Shown: positions 19,948 to 30,408 of the stretch, one piece after another | Layout: each line of letters starts with the position of its first letter | How positions within the stretch are numbered: the stretch's first letter is position 1 | Translations under genes and position numbers: made by a program | The notes under the pieces: model-generated | Seen by the model: the letters and a program-made list of their open reading frames with translations, nothing else | Database searches by the model: none | Told to the model about the DNA's origin: nothing | DNA from: Acrasis kona | Taxonomy: Eukaryota; Heterolobosea; Eutetramitea; Acrasida; Acrasidae | Reading direction: 5' to 3' | Assembly: GCA_026419775.2 (NCBI GenBank) | Contig: JAOPGA020000512.1 | Coordinates: 1-51,212 of the forward strand | DNA: 51,212 bases

Positions 19948-22900
19948 ATGTCGACAGGATACATAGACGAAAGAGCAGAAGAAAGCGACGAAGAAGATAC
20001 CACAAAAAATAACAAACATTCCACTTCCGTTGACGACGAAGACTCAGACGACGACGAAGGGGTAGACAACGAATACGAAGCAGATGGTTTCATCGTAAAC
20101 GACGACGATGAAGAAGAGGAGGATGTAGGTAGAAAGAGGGGCAGAAGTGGTGGCGACGACCGCCCGCGTAAAAAGAAAAAAACCCGTCTGAGGAAATTAA
20201 AAAGAGGAAGCGGTTTACAACAAGAGCTGGAAGAGCTTCTAGATAACTCCACTCGTGAGGACGCTCAAACAAGTCATAATTATGACGACGGCGTTTCTTA
20301 CGACAATGAAGTCGAAGCTCGTGATTATGCTGGAGCAGATGATGAATACGAACAAGAGCCCGAGGAGGATCTAGAATTAGAACCAAGAAAATTAACAGCA
20401 CAAGACGCACAAGAGGCCTTGAAATTAATTTATGGACCCGATGCCCTAAAGGAACAATTCTTGACCACGGAGGACGAACACATCCGTAACGAAGATGCGC
20501 CGGAGAGATTAATAGTTAGACAGGGAGTGAGAGAAGGAGAGGTCAGCAATGCAGAAAAACAAGAAGAAACGGAATGGATATACGAAAATGCGTTCAAGGA
20601 TCGAGACACTCCCAAGGAAGCAATGCTGTTCACCATCAATCACGTCCTCACTTATTTCTTGATGGGAAGGTTGGACATTCCCTTCGTGTCATTGTATCGA
20701 TCGGAATACTTTGAAGATCACCTGAAGAACGATCAGGATCTGTGGGAGATTTTCGAGTGGGACGAGAGGTGGTGTAATTTACAAAGCAAGAAACAAAACC
20801 TACAGGATCTTTACAAAAAAATCAGGGATGCCAGTCTGGACGAAACGTGTGGATTCTCGTTACATACTTACGAGAGCTTATTGCGATCTGCAAATTCCAT
20901 GGAGGACGTGAACGATCTCTTGTCCCATTATCAATTACATTTCGCAGGCAAGCTGACCGCTCATTCCGAAAATGCAAATCAATCGTCGTCCATCAAGAGA
21001 CCGGTCAGAAGAGATGCTTATTCCATCGCGAAGAGATCCGCCACCATTCATGGATTGGTGGCTCGTTTCGGATTCACTCCACAAGATTACGCTGAGAATT
21101 TACAATGCTTCTACGCTCAAAAACCAACAAGAGACGACGAAGAGAGACCGAGCGTCGTGGCCGGTCGATTCGTGAATAGGGAATTCAAAAACGAGGAATC
21201 CGCATTAAAAGCAGCACGTGCCATTCTGACCCATGAAATTGCCCAGGAGCCCATGGTCAGGAACAAATTAAGAAATTGTTACGAAGTGTACGGACGCATC
21301 TCTTTGAAATTGACAGCGAAGGGAGAATCGGCAGGATCGAGGCAATTACAATCCTACAAGAATGTGCTCAAGACGCCATTGTACCAATTCATCAACGCGG
21401 GTCAAGATGGATTGGAACAATTCTTACAGATCATCAAGGACGAACAAAGTGGATTGGTCCAAATCACCATCGACGTGGATCACGACAACATTGAAAAGGC
21501 ATTGGAATTCAATACCCCTGGAATGTTCCTGAGCGACAGGAGCGACATGCTGGCGACCGAATGGAACGAACAACGAAGGTTGATTTTCAAAGACGTGATC
21601 GGTCAACTTCAGATTCCATTACAACAATACATTAAAAACATGTACACCAAAAAAGCAGCCACCATCGTCGGTTTGAAATGTGAATCCAAATTGGAGGACA
21701 TGCTGATGAGCGGACCCATCGGTCACGATTTTGACAAATGGGAACCAGAAAAGATCGACGAGGACGAATTGAACCTGATCGACGACGATCAATACGACGA
21801 TCAAGATCAACATCACGTTCACGATTCGAATCACTACAGAAGAAAGAGCAACAAACCAGCTCGACCGACCAAACATCGCATCTTGTCCATCTGTCCCGAA
21901 TCAGAAGGCGACCGCGTCACTTTTGTAATGTTGGACGAGGATGGAATCGTATTGGATACCGTGATTTGGAATCACATGCCCGCATCGCTTCTGAAATTAC
22001 AAAACATGCATCACGAGAACAAGACGCAGTGGCAGAAACAAGTTTCTGATTTTATACATTTATTCAGGAAACATGATCCCGTGGATGCGATCGCCATTTG
22101 CATCACCGGAATGAATGCGGTGAGGACCAGAGAGATCATCGAGTACTTGCTGAAGGACATTCGCAAGGAACATTTGCCCCTGGAATACGTTCCCGATCAC
22201 ATTGCCAAGATTTACGAATCTAGCTCCAAAGCAAAACGAGAATTTCCCAATCAATCGCTCATGGTCAAGAGAGCGGTGAGCATCGGTCGATTCCTGAACG
22301 ATCCGCTCACTGAAATAGCAGGTCTGTTCAACGACGTCGATCAAGACATACTCATGTACAAATTCCATCCGCTACAAGACATGTTGAGCAAAGAATTACT
22401 GATGCAATTCTTGGAAAAGGCATTCGTGAGGGTGGTGAACAAGGTGGGATTGGACATTAACAGAGTGACCCAACACAAGCACCTGCAGAGCACGGCTCGA
22501 TTCGTGAGCGGATGGGGTCCTCGCAAAGCAGATTACATTCTGAAATGGGTGGCCGGCTTGCCCAATTCCATCATCATGCAACGAAGACAATTAATACACG
22601 TTGCTAAAAAATCAGATGACGCCAATCCATCCGACGATTCCAATCTGGATCAGGACGAAAAGAACAAAGCGGACGATAAGAGCGTCCAGGGCATATTGGG
22701 CAGGAATGTATTTTACGTGTGTGCTGGATTCATCAAGGTGATCTTATCGGTGCCTCAAATAAGAGCAGCGAGCATGGGCGGAAGAGACGTCACGCTCGAC
22801 GTGCTCGACAACACTCGAATTCATCCAGAGAGTTATACCTACGCAGTAGATATGGCCGTGGATGCTCTGGATGGCGTTCGTGATTCACAAACTCATCTAT

Positions 22901-24228
22901 ACGTAGAGAAGGCGATGAAAGATCCGACCAAATTAGACGATTTGGATCTGGACGCACACGCAGAACATTTACTGAGCGTCAAGAAGATCAGAAAGCACAC
23001 CACGCTCAAAAACATCAAGGCCGAATTTCATTGTGGATTCAAAGATCCAAGAAACACGTATCGTAAATTATCGGATAATGAAGTTTTTGATTACGTGACC
23101 GGCGAGAGCGATCAAACGCTGAATAGGAACATCATGGTGCATGCTCAAGTGATTCGAATCAGCGAGAGAGGAATCAAATTGGCGCTCACCGATAATCCAA
23201 ACATTACGGGTTTCATGAAATTGAGTCATTTGGATTCCAGAGATCCCATCGTGTGCGATTCGAGAGACGAGGCCATCAAAAAATGCAAGAGGTTGGACAT
23301 TGAAGAGGGTGCGGTGGTGGAATGTGTTATTCTGGAGGTACAAAAGGATCGTTACAGCGTCGTGTTGAGCATGAATCCACACGACATGGCCAATGCGAAA
23401 AATAAAGATTTTATGACTGATGTTCAGGTGACACCACGCGATGTGATTCGTACCGGTGGTGGTAATAATCAATCGTCGTCGTCGTCCAATAGACAACGAA
23501 TCAAGAGGAGCATTAATCATCCGTCGTTTAGGAATTTTGATTATCAACAAGCGATGGAGTATTTGAATCAACAGGGACAGGTCGGTAACGTGGTGATACG
23601 CCCTAGCAGTAAGGGCTACGACCACTTGACCATCACTTACATGTTCTTCAATCAACAAATTATTAATTTGGATGTGGTGGAGAAGGATAAACAGGATCAG
23701 AATAGTTTGGGTAGAATCTTGTTGGTTAGTCAAAAACAATATTCTGATTTGGATGAAATTGTTTATAAATGCGTGGAGATGGAATTGGAACATGCTCGTA
23801 AATTGATGGAACATGCTAAATTTAGTGAATTGAGTAATTCACAAATCGAACAATTGTTGTTGAGGGAGAAGAGCGAAAATCCGAGGGGAATTCCTTATCG
23901 CATAGGATTGAGCGAGAAACATCCTGGAAAGTTTACAATCTTTTACGTGCCGAGCGTAAAGGTGAAACAACAGATTGTGAGTTTGGTACCTGATGGTTAT
24001 CGGTACAATCACAGAGTATTCAAGGATGCCGTCAAGTTATTGAATGCGTTCAAGAAATCAAACGATGGAAAGGGATCTGCATCATCTGCTCAGAATTCTT
24101 CTTCTTCTTCGAGTCATCACCATAGACAGGGATCTTCCTCTTCGAATCATCATTCGAGCAGTGGCGCAAGTAGCAGCAGGACACATGATAATAATAACGG
24201 TAGATCCAGTAGTAGTAGACAATGGTAA
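19948..24228 (+). CDS. SPT6: Transcription elongation factor and histone chaperone SPT6
   Basis: Single exon, 1426 residues. The acidic, KKKKTR-punctuated N-terminus (1-170) is typical of SPT6. The helical core (DIPFVSLYRSEYF; AKRSATIHGLVARFG) leads to the YqgF/RNase H-like domain near 640 (HRILSICPESEGDRVTFVML), then the helix-hairpin-helix (RFVSGWGPRKADYILKWV, about 850). The S1 domain follows around 1060-1145 (HAQVIRISERGIKLALTDNP), then the tandem SH2 module from about 1190 (HPSFRNFDYQQAMEYLNQQ, GNVVIRPSSKGYDHLTITYM), with a Ser/His/Gly-rich tail. SPT6 travels with phosphorylated RNA polymerase II and reassembles nucleosomes. The ATG at 19948 is the first in frame; codons before it lack ATG. 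Length agrees with yeast Spt6 (1451). The stop is 13 nt from the RhoGEF stop. Confidence 0.97.
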   Translation: MSTGYIDERAEESDEEDTTKNNKHSTSVDDEDSDDDEGVDNEYEADGFIVNDDDEEEEDVGRKRGRSGGDDRPRKKKKTRLRKLKRGSGLQQELEELLDNSTREDAQTSHNYDDGVSYDNEVEARDYAGADDEYEQEPEEDLELEPRKLTAQDAQEALKLIYGPDALKEQFLTTEDEHIRNEDAPERLIVRQGVREGEVSNAEKQEETEWIYENAFKDRDTPKEAMLFTINHVLTYFLMGRLDIPFVSLYRSEYFEDHLKNDQDLWEIFEWDERWCNLQSKKQNLQDLYKKIRDASLDETCGFSLHTYESLLRSANSMEDVNDLLSHYQLHFAGKLTAHSENANQSSSIKRPVRRDAYSIAKRSATIHGLVARFGFTPQDYAENLQCFYAQKPTRDDEERPSVVAGRFVNREFKNEESALKAARAILTHEIAQEPMVRNKLRNCYEVYGRISLKLTAKGESAGSRQLQSYKNVLKTPLYQFINAGQDGLEQFLQIIKDEQSGLVQITIDVDHDNIEKALEFNTPGMFLSDRSDMLATEWNEQRRLIFKDVIGQLQIPLQQYIKNMYTKKAATIVGLKCESKLEDMLMSGPIGHDFDKWEPEKIDEDELNLIDDDQYDDQDQHHVHDSNHYRRKSNKPARPTKHRILSICPESEGDRVTFVMLDEDGIVLDTVIWNHMPASLLKLQNMHHENKTQWQKQVSDFIHLFRKHDPVDAIAICITGMNAVRTREIIEYLLKDIRKEHLPLEYVPDHIAKIYESSSKAKREFPNQSLMVKRAVSIGRFLNDPLTEIAGLFNDVDQDILMYKFHPLQDMLSKELLMQFLEKAFVRVVNKVGLDINRVTQHKHLQSTARFVSGWGPRKADYILKWVAGLPNSIIMQRRQLIHVAKKSDDANPSDDSNLDQDEKNKADDKSVQGILGRNVFYVCAGFIKVILSVPQIRAASMGGRDVTLDVLDNTRIHPESYTYAVDMAVDALDGVRDSQTHLYVEKAMKDPTKLDDLDLDAHAEHLLSVKKIRKHTTLKNIKAEFHCGFKDPRNTYRKLSDNEVFDYVTGESDQTLNRNIMVHAQVIRISERGIKLALTDNPNITGFMKLSHLDSRDPIVCDSRDEAIKKCKRLDIEEGAVVECVILEVQKDRYSVVLSMNPHDMANAKNKDFMTDVQVTPRDVIRTGGGNNQSSSSSNRQRIKRSINHPSFRNFDYQQAMEYLNQQGQVGNVVIRPSSKGYDHLTITYMFFNQQIINLDVVEKDKQDQNSLGRILLVSQKQYSDLDEIVYKCVEMELEHARKLMEHAKFSELSNSQIEQLLLREKSENPRGIPYRIGLSEKHPGKFTIFYVPSVKVKQQIVSLVPDGYRYNHRVFKDAVKLLNAFKKSNDGKGSASSAQNSSSSSSHHHRQGSSSSNHHSSSGASSSRTHDNNNGRSSSSRQW

Positions 24229-24241
24229 ATTTTTTTATTTT

Positions 24242-26986
24242 TTAAATCCATTCTTCGTCTTGTTCTTGTTTGTGTGTTGTCGAGTTGATGTTTATCAGTG
24301 CAGCCATCTCCTCTCTCAATCTTTTATTTTCTTCCGTGAGCGACGTTACCATTTGTTGCAATTCGTCCACGTTATTTATATTATACAAAATTTTACTCTT
24401 TTTGCCCTCCTGGACGGTGCTCTTGAAATTATCCAATTTGATCTTCTTCTCCTCTTCCGCTTTGAGTTTGCTCCTTTCTCTCTCCTTGATTCGATCTTCT
24501 AATTGTTCTCTGCTGTCGGCATACAATTCAGAATTGGAATATTTTTTGATCACATCTTCCAAATTTCCCTCATCAACGCTCAAGTTGTATTGATCCTTCA
24601 CCACCGGCGGCGTGTCCAACAAACGATCCCTGCTATATTTTGGAGGTAAGCTCAATGTTTCTAATTTGTACCAATTTGGATGACATCTCAATTGGAAAAG
24701 TGAATTGATCGAATCCAAGTAATCTTCCGGCAAATCAGGATGGACTGGCTTGTACAAATCAGCCTTGATGAATGCTTCCGTTCCGAATTTTTGATAAAGT
24801 TGTGATTCGTCGACTTGTGAATGGGAGTGATGGCCGTGACTGTGTGTGATGCTATTTGAATGTTGAATGCGCGGAGTGTGTTGGTCAACCGTGACGTGAA
24901 TGGATGGATCTTGATTGAATAAGTGAAGAAAGGCAACGGTGTCCTTGTTTAGTAATTGTAATATGATTTCGTCCACTTCGTTCAAACGAGCCTTTTCGTC
25001 CTCTAATTGAGCAAATGATTCCAACGCCTTGTCTCCTAATTCGTCAATGTCCTTCGTGAGTGTGCTGTAATGTGCTTGTTTTTCCTTGATGAGCTTGACG
25101 AGGTCGTCGTACTGTGATTGTAATTTTGTAATGTCTTCTTCTAGTAATGTTGACTCCGACTGAAGTTTGAATGTTTTGTGCGTCAATAAGTCCCTTTTGC
25201 TTCCGCCGACGTCGACTGCTTTGTATAGTAGTAATCGTTGACGTTCTAAGCGTTCCGATCCCTGATCAATTCCTAATTGTAAAAATGAATTGTTGATGAT
25301 TGATATTTGTATGGAAATGTCGGCTTGCCATTCGCTGTACTCTAATTCTCCCTCGAAATGTAATTCTACGGGTACGCTCTTTTCCTTCATGAATGAATCA
25401 ACTACCAAAACGTGTTCATTAGCGTCGGTTGAGACGAGAGATGATAATGTGGAAAAATGCAAGTAACATACCAAAGGTTCGGTGATTGACTCTAATGTGG
25501 TTATTTCTGTACCAAGTTTGAATGCTTGACCTAACTTGACCCAATGTGGTGGGACTAGGAGAAGAGTGTCGTCAAATAAGAAAACGTCGGCTTGTTGTTT
25601 GGTTTTGTTATTTTTGGTCCTAACGTTGACTTGCGCGCGTTTAATGAAACTGCGACTGGTGTTGAGTGGTTTGAATAAAACTTTGTGTTGTTGAAGTAGA
25701 TCATTGAGAGTGTTTAAGAGTTGTGAATTTTCGCGAGATCGTTTGCTTTCGTTAACGTGATGTGCGACTTGATTGACTTCTTTGAACGCTACACAAATGT
25801 TATTGTAATCGACATGGTTGGGTGGCGTTCTCTTGAGTAACTCTTGTAGCAGCAAACGATATCTTGGAATTCTCTGAACTGGCATCACCAAGAAGGAACC
25901 TAATTGTTGTGACCTTAAATCAGGTTCGTTATGACATTTCTGGAAGAATATTAGTGTTGAGTACTCTTTCGACTTACTTCCAAAAAGTCTTGGAGCTTCT
26001 TGTTGGACTTGAGGAGGGATTGTAGCAAAACTTGAGAATCATCATAATGATTAATGTAACTGGTGTACGCTATAACGTTAAAAGTTGATGAAGTAGGAGA
26101 AATGTACCTTTGAGAACATGAGCAAACTTCTTGAATACATCGCCTATCTTAGTTTGTGGCCACGACAAGATAGCTTTGTTCAAATCCTCCAACAAAAGTT
26201 CATTTGTTTGTAGCACTTGCTCAACTGAAATGGTTGTTAGTTGGCATTTAAAAATTCATGTATACTTGTCCCAAATATTCCTTCAATCTCCTCATCCTTA
26301 ATAATTTTTTTTGGTAAAGCCCTAAGTGGTTGCAGGAAGACTTTAACACACAGATTAAGGTCGTTCACATAGCGCGCCTCGGTTGCTATAATTTCTCTTA
26401 TAGTCTCCGTTCTCAATCTTCCATCTTTCAGCTCCGGAGAGGTTTTGATGTAGTCTACAAGCAATTTGAAAAGTCGGAGAAGAAATGTAAGCAAACCTTT
26501 AAATTTCTTTGAGAGGAAGTGTGATCTGGTGTTATAGCATATAATAAGTCTCGCTTCTTCTTCGGTGAAAATTTTCTAAAGCATTATTATTTGATAATTT
26601 AAAGGTGCACCTACTGTTTCTTTTGATGATTTAGGTGTATCGGCGATTTCGTCATCCCCACTAGTTTCATCAACACTTATTGGGTTCAAAACATTATTCA
26701 AAATGGAGTCCTTAAAACTGTTTATAAATTTTCCCTTCTTGACCGGTAGGTCTTCACTTTTCCCATCTTCAGAAGAAATTTGATTAGATTGTATTCTTAA
26801 TGACCTTCCTTTTTGGTGGGATTTGTCATCTGGGCTACCTAACATCGTCTTTGATCGTTCAGCGCGGTGAGATGGAGTTAGGTTCTCATCTGGTGACCTT
26901 GATTTCGGTGAGCCTCTCACAGACATTCTGTTCTTAATCTTGTCGATTATGCTGCCCCTATGAACGACATCGTGCTTGTCCACCAT
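24242..26986 (-). CDS. RhoGEF with DH-PH domains and C-terminal coiled coil
   Basis: Five exons: 26986-26615, 26575-26266, 26224-26108, 26069-25978, 25939-24242. The four introns are 38-41 nt and the product is 862 residues. After a polar N-terminal segment (about 1-130, several S-P sites), the DH domain starts at TETIREIIATEARYVNDLNL (about 178). It runs through FGTIEQVLQTNELLLEDL, AYTSYINHYDDS and the signature LVMPVQRIPRYRLLLQELLK. A PH domain follows (VNVRTKNNKTKQQADVFLFD; LLVPPHWVKLG; VELHFEGELEYSEWQADI). The C-terminal 280 residues are heptad-rich and end QDEEWI. DH-PH proteins activate Rho/Rac GTPases and so control actin, as expected of an amoeboid cell. The target GTPase is not predictable. 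SPT6 converges from the other strand. Confidence 0.94.
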
Positions 26987-27297
26987 GTCCGCAGATTTTT
27001 AGAAGATTTCTTCTATTAGATTGATGACATGACAAACTTGACAGTCGACTGATCAACTTCAAAGTAGAAGACAGAATACGCGTACTGAAGAAAATCTCCT
27101 CATAGAATTCTTTACTTATTAGTCATTGGAAGTAAATCGGCTCACTTTTTGTTTGATGTACAAAATTTGAAGAGTTTATTCTCAACGGTCAGATGCGATG
27201 CAACATGTGCTCCCACATACCCAACTCACTTATACAAAACAGTTTTATATTTATTTTTGATAATATATTGTTCTTCTGCACCTTATTTTTTGTGTCG
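26987..27297. other. Intergenic, no gene seen
   Basis: About 310 AT-rich bases between the RhoGEF start and the 3' end of the F-box gene. No ORF or RNA feature is recognised. Confidence 0.4.
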
Positions 27298-28671
27298 TTA
27301 TAAATCCGTTGAGATGCCATCTATATGGTCTTTTATTATAGACGAAAAGCTCAACCATTCAGGTCTCCCAAAATCTGAGATGGCACTGCTTTCTTGTTTT
27401 TCTATATTGAACAGGATTGGTAGACCGACTCTTGTTGATAGGTTTCTTAAAATGATGAACAACTTATCCAGGTCGTAAATTTGAACGATGTCTTTAAATA
27501 AATCTATCGCATCATCTTCTCTGAAGACATCGAAATCAAAATACAAAATTTTAATGTTAGGAAAGATCTTTTTTAGTTGTCTTGTAGGGTGATCCAGCAT
27601 GTAATACGCCCAAAACAAACTGAACCTGATTGTTGTAATTTTATGGAAAACCATGTCGCTTGAAGGGAAATCGTAACGAGCAGGTTCAGATTGAAGATTT
27701 TCTAGATTTTCAGCCCATTCAAACAAAGAAAGCGAGTCATTTGACGAATGTATATAAAAGCACTTAGGTCTCACATTGTCTAGCATTTCCAACAATGAAT
27801 CTTCATTGTAATATACATAGCTGTGAGCAGCCCCTAATTCTATTGTCTCTAGGTATTTACAGGAAGCTACATCATTAAGAAGGTCTTGATAGTCATTTGT
27901 GTAATTTTGAGATTCAAATTTTAAAAACTTCAAGTTTGGCGAGCCTCTTATCAACGGACTAAAAAGTTTGCTCACCGTACTCGCCTCATCCTCTTCAATC
28001 GAGTAAGTATAATGAACAGAAAGACTAAGTTTTTTAAGTTTAGATAGTTGATGAAATTCGCGAGGAGTGGGAGGTGTGCGAGTGTCATAGTTAAAATGCA
28101 TTTTAAATTCTAAATTAAGACTACTTAAATTTATGCAGTACTTTGCAATCATGAAGACTGTATATTCGTCGTCCATGAAGCTAAGTAATTCTAAATTTTT
28201 TATTGTATGACCAACGCAGTGTGTTGTAATTGGTTCAACAATAAGGATTTCTTGGCTCTCATTTGAATGTTCCTGAGGTTGCTCTTCTTCAAAATCTTTC
28301 TCAGAACATATATGTCGCCTTCTAATGTGCTTTACAAATTCGCATAGTTGGGTAGGATCTTTGCTATCACTTTCTATTTCGGTATTTCTTATATCATTCG
28401 TACTTATTAAAATTACCCTCTCGGTGATTGAAAAATCTTCAAAGAATGGAAGGGGCTCATGGTCCATGAAAATTAATCTCTCTTTCTGAAGTAATGCAGA
28501 ACCAACAGTCCAATGATCGGCAGATGTCACGACTGGCATGGTCTTCATAGCATAATTGGTTATCTCATAGTTGAAGATTCGACTAACGAAGAGAAATGAA
28601 AAACAATCTCGACCTCCTAAAAAATCGAATACTTGGTATAGTTCATCTTTACTCAATGATGTGATTCTCAT
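27298..28671 (-). CDS. F-box protein with leucine-rich-repeat-like C-terminus
   Basis: 457 residues from ATG 28671 (MRITSLSKDELYQVFDFLGG). The first 40-50 residues match an F-box (LSKDELYQVFDFLGGRDCFS, then FVSRIFNYEI), the Skp1-binding module of SCF ubiquitin ligases. The rest has irregular leucine-rich segments: NLELLSFMDDE, CINLSSLNLEFKMHF, LSKLKKLSLSVHY, SPNLKFLKFESQN, CKYLETIELGAAH and FPNIKILYFDFDVF. These are consistent with an LRR-type substrate-recognition domain. Open codons continue upstream of the ATG without another ATG. The start is only 40 nt from the start of the divergent secreted-protein gene. Confidence 0.8.
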   Translation of the reverse strand: MRITSLSKDELYQVFDFLGGRDCFSFLFVSRIFNYEITNYAMKTMPVVTSADHWTVGSALLQKERLIFMDHEPLPFFEDFSITERVILISTNDIRNTEIESDSKDPTQLCEFVKHIRRRHICSEKDFEEEQPQEHSNESQEILIVEPITTHCVGHTIKNLELLSFMDDEYTVFMIAKYCINLSSLNLEFKMHFNYDTRTPPTPREFHQLSKLKKLSLSVHYTYSIEEDEASTVSKLFSPLIRGSPNLKFLKFESQNYTNDYQDLLNDVASCKYLETIELGAAHSYVYYNEDSLLEMLDNVRPKCFYIHSSNDSLSLFEWAENLENLQSEPARYDFPSSDMVFHKITTIRFSLFWAYYMLDHPTRQLKKIFPNIKILYFDFDVFREDDAIDLFKDIVQIYDLDKLFIILRNLSTRVGLPILFNIEKQESSAISDFGRPEWLSFSSIIKDHIDGISTDL

Positions 28672-28711
28672 AGCTTCCCACAATGTGCTGTTCGAAAAAC
28701 AATCAGTTACA

Positions 28712-29065
28712 ATGACGGCATCTGCGACAAAATTCAACAAAACACTCCTCTTCTCTCTCCTTTTAATATTGACGACGATATCAGCAAGGGAATACTCATA
28801 CGATTACAAGAGGTTGAACGATGACAGATCGGACTCTAAAAACTCTCAAGATGAAACATTCGACCCAAACACCTACGATTCAAAGAATGTTCGCACATGC
28901 CGACAAAGCCACAATGGAGCGTTAGGGGAAGATCAAATGAACGAAGCGTGGACCGCAAGAGATTTTAAAAATCCTCTTGGCCATAAATCCGACTCCATGA
29001 AGTCATCCAACGACATTAACCCTTTGGATAATCACACCAAAAATCGAGTCAACTTGTCAATTTGA
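28712..29065 (+). CDS. Putative secreted protein, signal peptide; 3' end uncertain
   Basis: 117 codons from the ATG at 28712. Residues 1-25 form a textbook signal peptide (FNKTLLFSLLLILTTISA, cut before REYS). The mature part is polar (YKRLNDDRSDSKNSQDE, then a single CRQSH), with no recognised domain. After the stop, another frame (SQLVNLKIGIKLDFK, to 29091) reads well and ends at a good donor (GTAAATCC). From there a 246-nt intron to 29337 would join in frame to EEEYQYLYAVIEAF of the next ORF. So this ORF and the 29338-29997 ORF may be exons of one secreted protein, but the connection between frames near 29020-29070 is not resolved. Confidence 0.5.
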   Translation: MTASATKFNKTLLFSLLLILTTISAREYSYDYKRLNDDRSDSKNSQDETFDPNTYDSKNVRTCRQSHNGALGEDQMNEAWTARDFKNPLGHKSDSMKSSNDINPLDNHTKNRVNLSI

Positions 29066-29337
29066 AAATTGGAATTAAGCTTGATTTCAAGGTAAATCCT
29101 TGATGATATAGTGTCTTTGACAAGACATTAAACACTATTCAGCCATATAAATATCATTTTCTTGAAGCTCTAATCCTGCCCTACTCGACACACCAATAAT
29201 ATCAATAAAAAGTAGCGGAAGTATGCATACTTCTCGGTTTTTTTCTGAGGTAAAAATGCATTTTTATTGCTGCAAACACCGTTAAATGACATTCTAAGAG
29301 TCTATTTTTTGGTGGGTTCAAAAGAGTTAACTTGAAG

Positions 29338-29997
29338 GAAGAAGAGTATCAATATCTTTACGCCGTGATAGAGGCGTTTATAAAAGCATTGCTATCGAAA
29401 TGTTATGTCAAAGGAGACTCGAGTTTTGAATGTGCATTCGCAGCTGCTAAGGAAGTTGATGTCTTGGATATATTCGCAGCCATTATCAACATGGATTCTG
29501 TTGATTATCTAGTTGAATTAATACACAAATTTAATGAAATTCTCGAAATAACAGATGCTTGCAGAGGCACTAGTGAAGAATGTCTTATTGCGATCAAAAA
29601 ATATATGATTCGCACGGCTGTTAAAATGATTACTACCAAGATTATTAGTTTACTCGGCGTTGGACCATTTCTTGGTTTAGTTGCTCAATATGTGATTGAG
29701 AAATTATTGAATGCTGCATTTGAATCTTATGCTAATGGTTCCGATTTTAATGTTTTTGGAACGACGTACCCTGATATTGATCCTCCTAAAACCGAACAGT
29801 ACAACACGGACCCCGAGACATGCATTCCAAAGAATAATATTTATTATTGTGGTGCACCACTTGAGGCATGCTTTTCAAACAATAATATTTATTATTGTGG
29901 TGCACCACGTGGATGGCCTCATCCACAAAACCAGAAACCTCATAATAGAAGTTTGATGGTGACTTCTATCCATACTCATTGTGTTACCAAATATTAA
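29338..29997 (+). CDS. Cys-containing helical protein with tandem NIYYCGAP repeat (probable exon)
   Basis: The open frame has no ATG at its start but begins right after a strong acceptor (GTTAACTTGAAG), so it is probably a downstream exon. About 220 residues: helical, moderately hydrophobic (EAFIKALLSKC, IIRTAVKM-like helices, IISLLGVGPFLGLVAQYVIE), then Pro/Asn-rich. Two 16-codon repeats close to the end each carry N-N-I-Y-Y-C-G-A-P, encoded by a 28-bp perfect repeat. Family unknown. Extracellular location would follow if it is joined to the signal-peptide exon upstream. A hydrophobic-helix secreted protein could be membrane-active, but nothing proves this. Confidence 0.45.
   Translation, partial: EEEYQYLYAVIEAFIKALLSKCYVKGDSSFECAFAAAKEVDVLDIFAAIINMDSVDYLVELIHKFNEILEITDACRGTSEECLIAIKKYMIRTAVKMITTKIISLLGVGPFLGLVAQYVIEKLLNAAFESYANGSDFNVFGTTYPDIDPPKTEQYNTDPETCIPKNNIYYCGAPLEACFSNNNIYYCGAPRGWPHPQNQKPHNRSLMVTSIHTHCVTKY
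29833..29908 (+). repeat. 48-nt tandem duplication with identical 28-bp cores
   Basis: 29833-29860 and 29881-29908 are identical over 28 bp (AATAATATTTATTATTGTGG...), at a spacing of 48 nt (16 codons). The flanking bases are also related (GAGACATGC versus GAGGCATGC). This is a recent in-frame internal duplication. Confidence 0.9.
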
Positions 29998-30408
29998 TAA
30001 TTTTCTTTAAATATTTTTCAATGTTCATGGTATCTCAAAAGTCTTAACAACCGTGTAACTCATAGAACCCGTTTAAAGGATCGGAGATTCTGCCAAAAAT
30101 TTCCATAAATCCACCCTTCACTTTCTGGTAGAAATCAACTATGGCTGGGTGGTGAATCCAAAGTCCCCAAGCGTTCCAAGAATATGATCTCCTTTGTCAT
30201 CACAAACTTTTTTTTGTAAGGCTCCGACAACCTTGATCTTTCTTATTAGTCAATGCATCTTGCTTATGGTAGTGAACTACGTCTGTCCCCTCATCTCTTA
30301 TTGAAGTCTCGACGGACAATCTTCAACAAGGAAAAAAAGCGAAGGGAAGCCAACATCAACAAGACCTTGAGAATTACTTTTTATTATCGTGTTACAAAAC
30401 AACTGACG
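29998..30408. other. Interval with a broken minus-strand coding trace
   Basis: On the minus strand, frames read IKVVGALQKKVCDDKGDHIL and then, after a frame change, WGLWIHHPAIVDFYQKVKGG and FMEIFGRISDPLNGFYELHG to a stop near 30047. Composition is protein-like but there is no start and no known family. It is probably a pseudogene or an undetected small spliced gene. Confidence 0.25.

Noticed and set aside
23068-23814. Long minus-strand ORF (about 248 codons) inside SPT6
   Set aside because: It is fully antisense to the conserved S1/SH2 part of SPT6. Its His/Ile/Leu-rich composition is that expected of the reverse complement, with no domain.
29024-29070. 47-nt intron with a GTC donor joining the signal-peptide ORF to the SQLVNLK frame
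   Set aside because: It restores frame, but the donor is GTC while all 20 supported introns use GTA. Kept only as an open possibility.
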